DNA from: Thermoproteota archaeon
GTDB lineage: Archaea > Korarchaeota > Korarchaeia > Korarchaeales > Korarchaeaceae
NCBI GenBank assembly: GCA_015521385.1
Contig: WAOH01000139.1
Span: 1-9,959 of the forward strand
Reading direction: 5' to 3'
DNA: 9,959 bases
The translations under genes were made by a program, and so were the position numbers. The notes under the pieces were generated by a model. It was not told where the DNA came from. It saw only the letters and a program-made list of their open reading frames with translations, and made no database searches. This document shows, in pieces, positions 1 to 6,213 of the stretch; the first letter of the stretch is position 1; each line of letters opens with the position of its first letter.

Positions 1-136
1 ATCGAACTTCACCGCAAGGTTAGGATTTTTCTTTAACTGAATGGGGCCCCCTCAGGGAGTAACCTGCATGGTGATTTGTTCAGGCTTGTAGGTGAAGCAG
101 GTGGCCCTACAAATCCAGACATGCTGAGAACGAGCT

Positions 137-352
137 TCAATCCACGAAATGTATTATCACCGGGCCTGGATAGAGTCCCCTCGACCACAACCTCTGGAGG
201 AGGCTAAACCTGTCCTCATCGCTGTCGACTACCCTGCTCCCGAGAACGGCGACGAACTTCCCCCTGTAACTCATCCTGAGTAGTGAGGCGTTCCTCTCCA
301 GCCAGCTCCTGCCCCTCCTATACTCCACTAGATCGTCTATCAGGGTGGCCAT
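137..352 (-). CDS. Small DUF5678-like protein, function unknown
   Basis: A 71-residue protein of unknown function. Residues about 29-71 have the look of the DUF5678 family, which is common in archaea: an 'YRGKFVAVLGSRVVDSDED' segment (roughly 'the polypeptide's Gly-Lys-aromatic-Val-Ala-Val strand, then a strand with Val-Val-Asp-Ser') is followed by a helix (residues about 48-56) and a final strand ending PVIIHFVD. Many members end in a similar Pro-hydrophobic strand. The N-terminal 28 residues are charged and probably helical. There is no signal peptide, membrane segment or cysteine. The ATG start has no clear Shine-Dalgarno sequence, but an AT-rich box lies about 26 bp upstream, so the message may be leaderless. 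The gene lies 55 bp downstream of the S16 protease gene on the same strand and could also be read through from it. The family assignment is by eye; no role can be inferred. Confidence 0.72.
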   Translation of the reverse strand: MATLIDDLVEYRRGRSWLERNASLLRMSYRGKFVAVLGSRVVDSDEDRFSLLQRLWSRGLYPGPVIIHFVD

Positions 353-374
353 CGAGGTGAGTGGCTGTGAGGGG

Positions 375-381
375 ATAAAAT
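375..381 (-). promoter_or_regulatory. Possible TATA box of the DUF5678-like gene
   Basis: On the minus strand the sequence reads CTATTTTATCC, centred about 26 bp before the ATG at 352. That distance would suit a leaderless archaeal transcript. It lies in the 54-base gap after the S16 protease stop codon, where a T-run could equally help end the protease message. Weak evidence, from position and composition only. Confidence 0.3.
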
Positions 382-407
382 AGATGGAAGGGGGATGTAA
401 TGCGCAC

Positions 408-2354
408 CTATCGCCTCCCCAGTAGATAGCCGGCGAAGAGCCCTATAAGGAGAGCTCCAAGGAGAAGGATCATCTGGGAATTTGGGATGCCTGCAGGTCC
501 CGAGGGGGACGTTACCGTTCGCGACACCGTCACCGTGACCGTTTCTGTGGTGGAGGGAGTCGACGGCGTGGCTATGGTGCTAGAGGCCGTCTTACTCGGC
601 TGACCCTTGGTCAGAGCCAGTAGGGAGAGCATGTGAGCGTGGGCCGAACTCAGTTCGAAGTAAACTATTGAGTCAAACTTTTTACCAGATGTCTCGTATA
701 CCTTGGCAGTCTCGGCGTAGCTCAGCGCAAGGACTGGGACTATGTTGCGGCGTAGAAGATCGTTGATGGACGAGTAGCTCATCCTCCTGAGCGCGTCCTG
801 CACGGCATCGGGGTCGCTGGTGAACCACTGGTGTATTGATGCCGTCGCCTTGGCGAGGGCGCTGGTTGTCAGGCCAAGGCTGCCGTAGAGATCTCCGGAT
901 GAGAAGGCGGCTCCTGCCTTGTCGAGATCGTCGGAAGCCTCATTGAGCAGATCGGAGGACGCCCCGATGTCCTGCAAAAGGCTGACAGCGTAGGATACGA
1001 CGCTCTCCGCCTCGTATAGCATGACGGAGGCGACCCTCCTCAAGCGAGATTCGGGTACCATCTGTCCCTTCCCTATTCCGAGGAGCCATGTCCAGGTTTC
1101 GGCCGTTTCCGCCCTCCAGTAGGCGTAGGACAGCCAGTGTAGGGCACCCCAGTCGGTGGAGTCGAAGTACACATTCTTGGACGCGAGGAGGGTTGCCTTG
1201 GAGAGCGCGTCCCTCGCCATGTAGTAACGGGTCTTGGCGGCTATCAAGGCCTCCAGCGAGCTCAGGCTATTGGGTTTGGTTCCATTTAGCTTCTGCCCGA
1301 CGGAGTCTATCTTGTCGCTCACCCTCTTGGCGATCAGCTCTATGGATTTGGGTCCCGAGACCGCGAAGTACACGAGGGATCTCGCGTACTCGGCCTCGAA
1401 GGTGGATTGGAAGGCGGAGCTCGAAGCCGTGTAGTACAGTCCTCTGCTCAATTCCTCCTTGGCCTTGTTAGATAACTCCTCTGATAGGGTCAGGACCTTC
1501 TCGACCGCCTTCCTCGCCATGTAGCTGAGCTTACTCAGATTTGCCTCCACCCATTTCCTTATGGACTCGCTCTCCCTCAGGTAGTGATCGACCCACTTCT
1601 CTATGACCGTCCTAAGCTCCTTCGGTAGCGCTGGCTCTTTGGCCGTCGGGCGTGTCAGCTCTATGCCTATCATGTAGCGAGCGGCATCTGCGATGGTGCT
1701 GACCTCCTTGACCTCCACCCCGAGCTTTCTCCCCAGCTCGACCAAGTCGACCTTCTCCTTCTCCACGGTGGTCATCACGAGGGGCCCGATCTTCACCTGC
1801 TTGGGCACTGCCCTCTCCACTATCCTCTGACCGGCCGGGACCAAGAACACCTTAGCCCCGCCTTGGGCGGCGGCTTCCAGCTTCTCAGGTATGCCGCCCA
1901 CGGGGCCCACCGTCCCGTCCGGGTTAACCATGCCGGTCATCACGACGTCCTGCCTGACCTCCTTGCCGAGCAGAGCAGCTATTGTGGCCACGGTCATGGC
2001 AGCGCCGGCGCTCGGTCCTCCGATTATCATGCTGTTGGACTCCAACCTGTAGTAGAAGTTGTAGGAGAGCGGATCCCTGCCCAAGGTATAGCTTGCAACC
2101 AAGGCGGCGGTCCTGGCGGCTCCTTGAGTGTCTATCTGAGTTAGGGGATCGGCCGAGAAGTACACATACCCCTGACCCGGCTCGACCTCCACTGTGAGAT
2201 TCCCCAGAGAACCCATCGAGACACCCTCAGGGGTCTGGTAGACCGCTGGAACCCTAGTGAAAGCCCTGCTTCTGTTGGAGGCCTCTAAAGTTAGGGGCGC
2301 CAGCATCGTTAGCGTGAGCAGAGCTATCGCAACGAGTCTGCTTATCTTATGCAT
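408..2354 (-). CDS. Membrane-anchored, secreted Lon-like S16 serine protease (archaeal, no ATPase domain)
   Basis: A 648-residue predicted cell-surface serine protease. Residues 1-26 form a signal peptide (short basic start, then a hydrophobic run ending near LTLEAS). Residues about 40-235 are a Lon/S16 proteolytic domain. The nucleophile is Ser115 in GGPSAGAAM and the catalytic Lys is Lys158 in GGIPEKLEAA. Their 43-residue spacing equals that of the Ser-Lys dyad in E. coli Lon (Ser679/Lys722). No AAA+ domain is present, which fits the archaeal Lon-like serine protease group (COG1750). Residues about 240-585 are mostly helical. Residues 587-627 form a Ser/Thr/Pro-rich stalk, and 628-646 form a membrane segment before Gly-Arg-Arg, so the protein is probably anchored at its C terminus outside the cell. 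I start at 2354 because the signal peptide begins there, a G-rich run precedes the ATG, and a TATA-like box lies about 35 bp upstream. The longer open frame to 2459 would place 35 hydrophilic residues before the signal peptide. Substrates are unknown. Confidence 0.88.
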   Translation of the reverse strand: MHKISRLVAIALLTLTMLAPLTLEASNRSRAFTRVPAVYQTPEGVSMGSLGNLTVEVEPGQGYVYFSADPLTQIDTQGAARTAALVASYTLGRDPLSYNFYYRLESNSMIIGGPSAGAAMTVATIAALLGKEVRQDVVMTGMVNPDGTVGPVGGIPEKLEAAAQGGAKVFLVPAGQRIVERAVPKQVKIGPLVMTTVEKEKVDLVELGRKLGVEVKEVSTIADAARYMIGIELTRPTAKEPALPKELRTVIEKWVDHYLRESESIRKWVEANLSKLSYMARKAVEKVLTLSEELSNKAKEELSRGLYYTASSSAFQSTFEAEYARSLVYFAVSGPKSIELIAKRVSDKIDSVGQKLNGTKPNSLSSLEALIAAKTRYYMARDALSKATLLASKNVYFDSTDWGALHWLSYAYWRAETAETWTWLLGIGKGQMVPESRLRRVASVMLYEAESVVSYAVSLLQDIGASSDLLNEASDDLDKAGAAFSSGDLYGSLGLTTSALAKATASIHQWFTSDPDAVQDALRRMSYSSINDLLRRNIVPVLALSYAETAKVYETSGKKFDSIVYFELSSAHAHMLSLLALTKGQPSKTASSTIATPSTPSTTETVTVTVSRTVTSPSGPAGIPNSQMILLLGALLIGLFAGYLLGRR

Positions 2355-2385
2355 CCCACCCACCACACCAACGTTGTCAGTGAGG

Positions 2386-2393
2386 AAAATTAA
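2386..2393 (-). promoter_or_regulatory. Probable TATA box of the S16 protease gene
   Basis: The minus strand reads GGTTAATTTTCC here, with the AT core centred about 35 bp before the ATG at 2354. This would give a leader of about 8-10 bases carrying the G-rich GGTGGGTGGG run. It lies inside the longer open frame that extends to 2459, so it also argues for the shorter start. Confidence 0.5.
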
Positions 2394-2505
2394 CCATTTG
2401 TGCGTCGATTGGTCATCCAGGCTGAAGGTGGTTTCGTCGAGAGGGAGATGCTCGAACATGCAAGGAGAAGCTCAGGGCTCCCGGAACGGACGGGGTGCGG
2501 TGATG

Positions 2506-2511
2506 TTTAAA
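2506..2511 (+). promoter_or_regulatory. Probable TATA box of the CBS-domain gene
   Basis: TTTAAA, centred about 36 bp before the ATG at 2545 in an otherwise GC-rich stretch. A start of transcription near 2535 would leave a leader of about 10 bases. The 190-base region between the two divergent starts (2355-2544) holds this box and the protease box on the other strand. I see no operator-like repeat there. Confidence 0.5.
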
Positions 2512-2534
2512 GCTATTGCCTCTACAAGCTGATT

Positions 2535-2541
2535 AGGTGAT
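2535..2541 (+). promoter_or_regulatory. Ribosome binding site of the CBS-domain gene
   Basis: AGGTGAT ends three bases before the ATG at 2545 and matches the anti-Shine-Dalgarno end of archaeal 16S rRNA. It supports the ATG at 2545 as the start. Confidence 0.5.
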
Positions 2542-2544
2542 AGC

Positions 2545-2982
2545 ATGTCCCCTGCATGGAAACCTAAGAGGAAGGTCCCCCTCCGAGTCGAGGACATAAT
2601 GAGTAAACCTCCGATCACGCTCCCCGTGACCGCGACCGTCGACGACGCCATCAAGACCATGTGGGAGAACCAGGGTGGCAGCGTCCTCATCGTGGATGAG
2701 GACGGGAAGCTCGTCGGAATAGTCACCCAGAGGGACGTACTGTACACGGGCTACAGGGGCCTCTGCGGGAAGGGGATACCGGTCAGGGATGTGATGACCG
2801 AGAACCCGATAACCATAAAGCCCGAGGAGCCTGTGGAGGAGGCTACTAGGAAGATGAAGGACGCGGACGTATCTCATCTACCAGTGGTCGACGAGGAGGG
2901 TAAGCCTGTCGGTGTGATCTCGATGAGGGACGTCATGGACGCCTCGATGCTGTTGCTGAGGGTCCTGCTGGGAGCCGAGTGA
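2545..2982 (+). CDS. Two-CBS-domain protein, probable nucleotide-sensing regulator
   Basis: A 145-residue soluble protein made almost entirely of a CBS pair. CBS1 spans residues about 13-67: it opens with VEDIMSKPPITLPVTATVDDA, and carries GGSVLIVDEDGKLVGIVTQRD. CBS2 spans about 78-134: VRDVMTENPITIKPEEPVEEA, then VSHLPVVDEEGKPVGVISMRD. The GIVTQRD and GVISMRD strands with their terminal Asp are typical of Bateman modules that bind adenine nucleotides or S-adenosylmethionine in the cleft between the repeats. No effector domain is fused, so it probably acts on a partner protein or by dimer exchange. An AGGTGAT ribosome site and a TATA-like box support the start. The polyferredoxin gene follows 41 bases downstream on the same strand, so a shared transcript is possible. 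Ligand and target are unknown. Confidence 0.9.
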   Translation: MSPAWKPKRKVPLRVEDIMSKPPITLPVTATVDDAIKTMWENQGGSVLIVDEDGKLVGIVTQRDVLYTGYRGLCGKGIPVRDVMTENPITIKPEEPVEEATRKMKDADVSHLPVVDEEGKPVGVISMRDVMDASMLLLRVLLGAE

Positions 2983-2998
2983 TCGGCGTCCCCCAACA

Positions 2999-3004
2999 TT
3001 TTTT
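2999..3004 (+). terminator. Possible poly-T terminator after the CBS-domain gene
   Basis: A run of six T lies 16 bases after the CBS stop codon. Archaeal RNA polymerase often ends at such runs without a hairpin. The run is short and the next gene starts only 20 bases later, so it could instead belong to that gene's promoter, or do nothing. Confidence 0.3.
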
Positions 3005-3023
3005 GGTCGTGCTCTGAGGAAGG

Positions 3024-4283
3024 GTGCTCCTTTTGTCCGGTGAGATCGAGCTGATCGATGTGCCTGAGGGATCCGATCGAGAATCTCTAGCACTTGAAAT
3101 AGCCCAGAAATTGGATGACGGAGCCTCAATCGTGCTGAGAGGTCCTCCCGATGGGGTCAGGGAGATCATAGAATTGGTGAGGAGGTACGGGGCTGAGTGG
3201 GTCAGAGTAGTCTACTCACCGCCCTGGGAGGAACCGTCCAAGTACCTGGAGTACGCCAAGTACCTGAGGTCCGAGGCCCCCTACAGGGTGGTGAGCGAGA
3301 AACCACTCAAGAGGAGGGTGCTCATAAGGAGGATGGCCAAGGCTTCATTTGATTACATGGATGCTCCACTGGTGGACAGCAGATGCGCGAGCCTCCCTCA
3401 TTGTTACCTCTGCGTTGACGCGTGCCCTGAAAACGCCATTTTGAGGGAGAAGCCTGTCAGGATAGATCTGAGCAGGTGCAGCGAGTGCGGAGCGTGCGCT
3501 AACGCCTGTCCAGCCGGCTACCTAACATTCCCTAGTTTCGCACTCACGGGCTTCGGGAGGATGTTGAGGGATTCGGAGGTGCTGTACGCCGTCCCCCTGT
3601 CTAAGCTCGAGGAAGCTGATGAGGGAAGCGTCATCAGGTCCCAGGAGAGATCCTTCCCCCTAGTGGCGGTGCTGCTGACTAGGGAGAAGGGAGTGGAGTT
3701 CAGGGGCATAGGGCTGGATCTACTGGAGCCCTATTTGGAGGAGCTCGAATCACTACCCAAGGCCGAGAGGAGACCCATCCGTATAGAGAGGTTGAACGAG
3801 TATTCGTCGATGGAGGCCACCCTGATAGCATCGGAGTTAGAGGACAGGGATGAGTGGATCGAGCTGAAGTACCTCAACTTCTTCAGGGTGTCCGTGTCAG
3901 ACGAGTGCACGCTCTGCGGTGTCTGCCCCAAGGTCTGCCCGACGAAGGCCCTCAGGATAGTAAAGGAGGGAGAGGTGCTTAAGCTCGAGTTCTCCCACCA
4001 GCTGTGTATAGGATGCAGGGCTTGTGAGGAGTCTTGCCCCGAGAATGCGATGGAGCTGAGCAGAGAGATCAATCCTCACCTCCTCATCACTGGGGACTTC
4101 ATTGAGGAGACCAAGGACGAGATAGCAAGGTGCAGGGGATGCGGCGCTCCACTTAAGGGGACGGTGAGGATGATCCGGAAGCTAGAGAGGAGGATAAGAG
4201 AAAGGGGTGATGAGAGGTACGCAGAACTCGTTTGGTACTGTCCAGCATGCAAGGAGAGGAAGATGTTCGAGGAGTTACTCTGA
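3024..4283 (+). CDS. Polyferredoxin-like protein with four [4Fe-4S] motifs and a C-terminal zinc ribbon
   Basis: A 419-residue cytoplasmic electron-transfer protein (no signal peptide or membrane segment). Residues 1-105 are an alpha/beta domain without cysteines. Two iron-sulphur motifs follow: C121-x5-C127-x2-C130-x3-C134-P and C152-x2-C155-x2-C158-x3-C162-P. A 130-residue insert without cysteines comes next. The second pair is C295-x2-C298-x2-C301-x3-C305-P and C328-x2-C331-x2-C334-x3-C338-P. C370-x2-C373 and C406-x2-C409 near the end look like a zinc ribbon split by a basic helix. The first motif is atypical, with x5 where x2 is usual. The partner enzyme is not in the window, so whether it serves an oxidoreductase, a hydrogenase or a dehydrogenase cannot be said. 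GTG at 3024 is the likely start, with GAGG a few bases upstream; TTG at 3033 is an alternative. Its last 9 bases overlap the convergent glycosyltransferase gene. Confidence 0.85.
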   Translation: MLLLSGEIELIDVPEGSDRESLALEIAQKLDDGASIVLRGPPDGVREIIELVRRYGAEWVRVVYSPPWEEPSKYLEYAKYLRSEAPYRVVSEKPLKRRVLIRRMAKASFDYMDAPLVDSRCASLPHCYLCVDACPENAILREKPVRIDLSRCSECGACANACPAGYLTFPSFALTGFGRMLRDSEVLYAVPLSKLEEADEGSVIRSQERSFPLVAVLLTREKGVEFRGIGLDLLEPYLEELESLPKAERRPIRIERLNEYSSMEATLIASELEDRDEWIELKYLNFFRVSVSDECTLCGVCPKVCPTKALRIVKEGEVLKLEFSHQLCIGCRACEESCPENAMELSREINPHLLITGDFIEETKDEIARCRGCGAPLKGTVRMIRKLERRIRERGDERYAELVWYCPACKERKMFEELL

Positions 4284-5372
4284 TAGACCCAGTTTCCTAC
4301 CCTTCCACTCTATTTTGGCACCCAAGGAGGCTCTGATCATCGCTACGGATAAAAGGATGAGACCGAGGGGCGCGAGGGCCAGCGACATGGGCCTCGCGTC
4401 AACTTCAGTGAACGAGATGCTGGCGTACCCGAAGATCGAAACCAAGTACATGAATGACACGATCGGATCAGTGTAGCCCAGAATAGCTGTGATAGGGGTC
4501 AAATAGGTAATCATTGCTACGTAAATCATTATTAGCCCGACGATAAACGCCATTAGCGGCCTAGGCGCTCTGGCGGACATTATCCTCGTCAGGGTGAGCA
4601 TGCCCTCCTTCCAAGAAGAGATCCAGGAGCTTTCAGCTATCCTCCCAGTGAAGAACGTCACCTTCATTCCCTTCTCCGCGGCCCTCCTGCCCAGATCCGC
4701 GTCCTCCACGGGACTGTTCCTGACGGACTCGTGCGTCCCCACTCGCTCGTAGGAAGTCCTCCTCCACCACATGAAGGCGCCGGCGAGCCAGGCCCTCCCG
4801 TCGGTCATGTCCCAGTAGGGATAGGTGATCCTCAGGAGGGAGGTGAATGCCACCTCTATCGAGCCGCAGGCCAGCGACTCGCACCTCACCCTGGGGACTT
4901 GGGATAGGGCATCGTACTCCCTGAGCAGGTCGCACACCCCTCCGATCTTACCCCTCACGATGGTATCGGCGTCCATGAAGAGGAGAACGTCGCCCTTGGA
5001 GTGCAGGTAACCCAGATAGCATGCCCAAGACTTGCCGGTCCATCCCTCGGGTCGTTCTAGCACCCTGATCAGAGTGCACCTCTCGTCGCAGTGCTCCAGC
5101 GCCTCTGAGAAGGTATTATCAGAGCTGGCATCGTCGACTACCAAGATCTCGTCGTCGGGACCCAGCTCCCTCATGATGGAAGCCACCGCTCTCCCGATCC
5201 TCCCCTCCTCGTTCCTCGCCGGGATTATCACGGAGATCCTCCGTCCACAGCTCGAATTTTCTCTGGGAGTCGGCAGCTTGTTCAGTCCCCTGATCGACCT
5301 GATGACATTGAGGAGCATGTAAGCCGACAGCACAGCCAGGCTGAGGTTCATCAGGAGGCGGATGGCTTCCAT
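4275..5372 (-). CDS. Membrane-bound family 2 glycosyltransferase
   Basis: A 365-residue glycosyltransferase that probably moves a sugar from a nucleotide donor to a lipid or surface acceptor at the cytoplasmic face of the membrane. Residues 7-25 form an N-terminal membrane segment. The GT-A catalytic domain starts at ISVIIPARNEEGRIG (46-60), with EILVVDDASSDNT (75-87) for nucleotide binding, the metal-binding D134-A-D136 motif in LLFMDADTIV, and the Glu-Asp of PVEDADLG (E223, D224) as the likely catalytic acid region. A GWTGKSWA segment (110-117) resembles that in CrtQ-like and other lipid-modifying GT2 enzymes. Two or three membrane segments close the protein (about 273-292, 300-320, 330-347). 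The acceptor cannot be read from the sequence. ATG at 5372 has no ribosome site but lies about 30 bp from a TTATAA box, which suits a leaderless message. A second in-frame Met at residue 8 is possible. Its stop lies inside the end of the convergent polyferredoxin gene. Confidence 0.87.
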   Translation of the reverse strand: MEAIRLLMNLSLAVLSAYMLLNVIRSIRGLNKLPTPRENSSCGRRISVIIPARNEEGRIGRAVASIMRELGPDDEILVVDDASSDNTFSEALEHCDERCTLIRVLERPEGWTGKSWACYLGYLHSKGDVLLFMDADTIVRGKIGGVCDLLREYDALSQVPRVRCESLACGSIEVAFTSLLRITYPYWDMTDGRAWLAGAFMWWRRTSYERVGTHESVRNSPVEDADLGRRAAEKGMKVTFFTGRIAESSWISSWKEGMLTLTRIMSARAPRPLMAFIVGLIMIYVAMITYLTPITAILGYTDPIVSFMYLVSIFGYASISFTEVDARPMSLALAPLGLILLSVAMIRASLGAKIEWKGRKLGLSE

Positions 5373-5398
5373 ATCTACAGCTCAGATTGCAGGGACCC

Positions 5399-5406
5399 TT
5401 ATAATT
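5399..5406. promoter_or_regulatory. Shared divergent TATA palindrome (TTATAATT)
   Basis: The 61-base gap between the glycosyltransferase (start 5372, minus) and ADH synthase (start 5434, plus) has one clear AT-rich element. The TTATAA core (5399-5404) is a perfect palindrome, centred about 30 bases from one start codon and about 32 from the other. Both distances suit a TATA box for a leaderless or nearly leaderless message, and neither gene has a Shine-Dalgarno sequence. The element may therefore serve both directions. Confidence 0.5.
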
Positions 5407-5433
5407 CATCCCCCGGTCCCGTGATCGATCGCC

Positions 5434-6213
5434 ATGTGGGGCAAGGACGTGAGGCTGTCCAGGATAATGAGAGATGGTAGGATCCTCTGCGTTCCCATGG
5501 ATCATGGTTTGACAGATGGGCCGATAAAGGGCATAGAGAGCGTGGAACAAGCCGTCGAGAGGGTTTCCCGTGGCGGAGCAACCTGCGTCGTCCTCCATAA
5601 GGGGATGATAAAGTCCCTCTCGAGGGCCCACCTGCCGGTGCTCATGCACCTCTCAGCCAGTACGTCCCTCGGTCCCGAGCCCAACAGGAAGGTGAGGGTT
5701 GGGGATGTCCTCGAAGCGGTCAGACTGGGTGCCGATGGAGTCAGTGTGCACGTGAACATCGGGGGGGAACCCAGTGAACCGGACATGCTCGTCAAGCTGG
5801 GTGAGGTCGCATCGGAGGCGGACGAGCTGGGCATGCCGCTCCTAGCAATGATGTACGCCAGGGGTCCCAACGTCAGGGATAAGTACGACCCGAATCTCAT
5901 AGCCCATGTCGCCAGGGTCGGTGCCGAGCTGGGCGCCGATATAGTGAAGGTCCCCTACACGGGAGATCCCGATACGTTCAGGATCGTAACCGAGGGGGTG
6001 AGCATCCCAGTAATCATAGCTGGCGGGCCCAAGATGAAGGAGGACCTAGATGTTCTGAGGATGGTGGCAGACGCTATGGAAGCCGGGGCAGCTGGCGTGG
6101 CCTTCGGGAGGAACGTATTTCAGCACGATAACCCGGAGAAGATGGTGAGGGCCATAGCCTCGATAATCTTCGAGGGCTCCGGCCCAGAGGAGGCAGCGGT
6201 GCACCTGAGATGA
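5434..6213 (+). CDS. aroA': 2-amino-3,7-dideoxy-D-threo-hept-6-ulosonate (ADH) synthase, archaeal shikimate entry enzyme
   Basis: A 259-residue TIM-barrel class I aldolase of the DhnA/FbaB superfamily. ADH synthase joins a 6-deoxy-5-ketofructose phosphate fragment to aspartate semialdehyde, the first step of the archaeal route to 3-dehydroquinate. Asp23 in VPMDHG, Tyr141 in AMMYARG and Lys172 in IVKVPYTGD correspond to Asp33, Tyr153 and Schiff-base Lys184 of Methanocaldococcus jannaschii MJ0400; the Tyr-Lys spacing is conserved. HLSASTSLGPEPNRKV (72-87) is the ADH-synthase form, unlike the segment in archaeal fructose-bisphosphate aldolases. The C-terminal phosphate site is IIAGGPK and GVAFGRNVFQ. 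The aroD start overlaps its stop (ATGA), which supports an aromatic-pathway role. A side role as fructose-bisphosphate aldolase cannot be excluded. The second pathway enzyme, 3-dehydroquinate synthase II, is not in the window. The start is probably leaderless, about 32 bp from a TATA palindrome. Confidence 0.88.
   Translation: MWGKDVRLSRIMRDGRILCVPMDHGLTDGPIKGIESVEQAVERVSRGGATCVVLHKGMIKSLSRAHLPVLMHLSASTSLGPEPNRKVRVGDVLEAVRLGADGVSVHVNIGGEPSEPDMLVKLGEVASEADELGMPLLAMMYARGPNVRDKYDPNLIAHVARVGAELGADIVKVPYTGDPDTFRIVTEGVSIPVIIAGGPKMKEDLDVLRMVADAMEAGAAGVAFGRNVFQHDNPEKMVRAIASIIFEGSGPEEAAVHLR

Noticed and set aside
43..50. GGGGCCCC palindrome near the left end
   Set aside because: It is a single 8-base self-complementary site without flanking symmetry or a T-run, so there is no support for a hairpin or operator.
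1..54. Possible gene edge on either strand at the left end of the window
   Set aside because: On the plus strand a short frame ends in TAA at 34-36; on the minus strand an open frame reaches the edge with only a GTG at 12-10 as a start, without ribosome site and with an AT box too close. Both are too short to support a gene.
55..136. Possible short minus-strand ORF of 28 codons (start near 119) and a T-loop-like TTCAATCC near 136-143
   Set aside because: The ORF has no ribosome site or recognisable sequence. The tRNA-like string lacks pairing stems and other conserved bases. The region appears to be an intergenic spacer.
1088..1471. Open frame on the plus strand antisense to the S16 protease
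   Set aside because: It is Arg/Ser/Pro-rich, as expected for a shadow frame in GC-rich coding DNA, and the protease on the other strand has clear domain structure. The same holds for frames near 1863-2197.
2533..2877. Minus-strand open frames across the CBS gene
   Set aside because: They are low-complexity shadows without a start context, and the CBS domain motifs on the plus strand are unambiguous.
5119..5649. A 176-codon minus-strand frame spanning the divergent promoter
   Set aside because: It would cover the TATA palindrome and the starts of two well-supported genes, is unlike any family, and is rich in His, Pro and Cys by chance.
5502..5900. A 132-codon minus-strand frame antisense to ADH synthase
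   Set aside because: It is Ser/Thr/Pro-rich with no motif, and the plus-strand gene carries all ADH synthase active-site residues.
5434..6213. Annotation as fructose-bisphosphate aldolase
   Set aside because: The HLSASTSL segment and the ATGA link to aroD favour ADH synthase. The two families are close, so a minor aldolase activity is not excluded.
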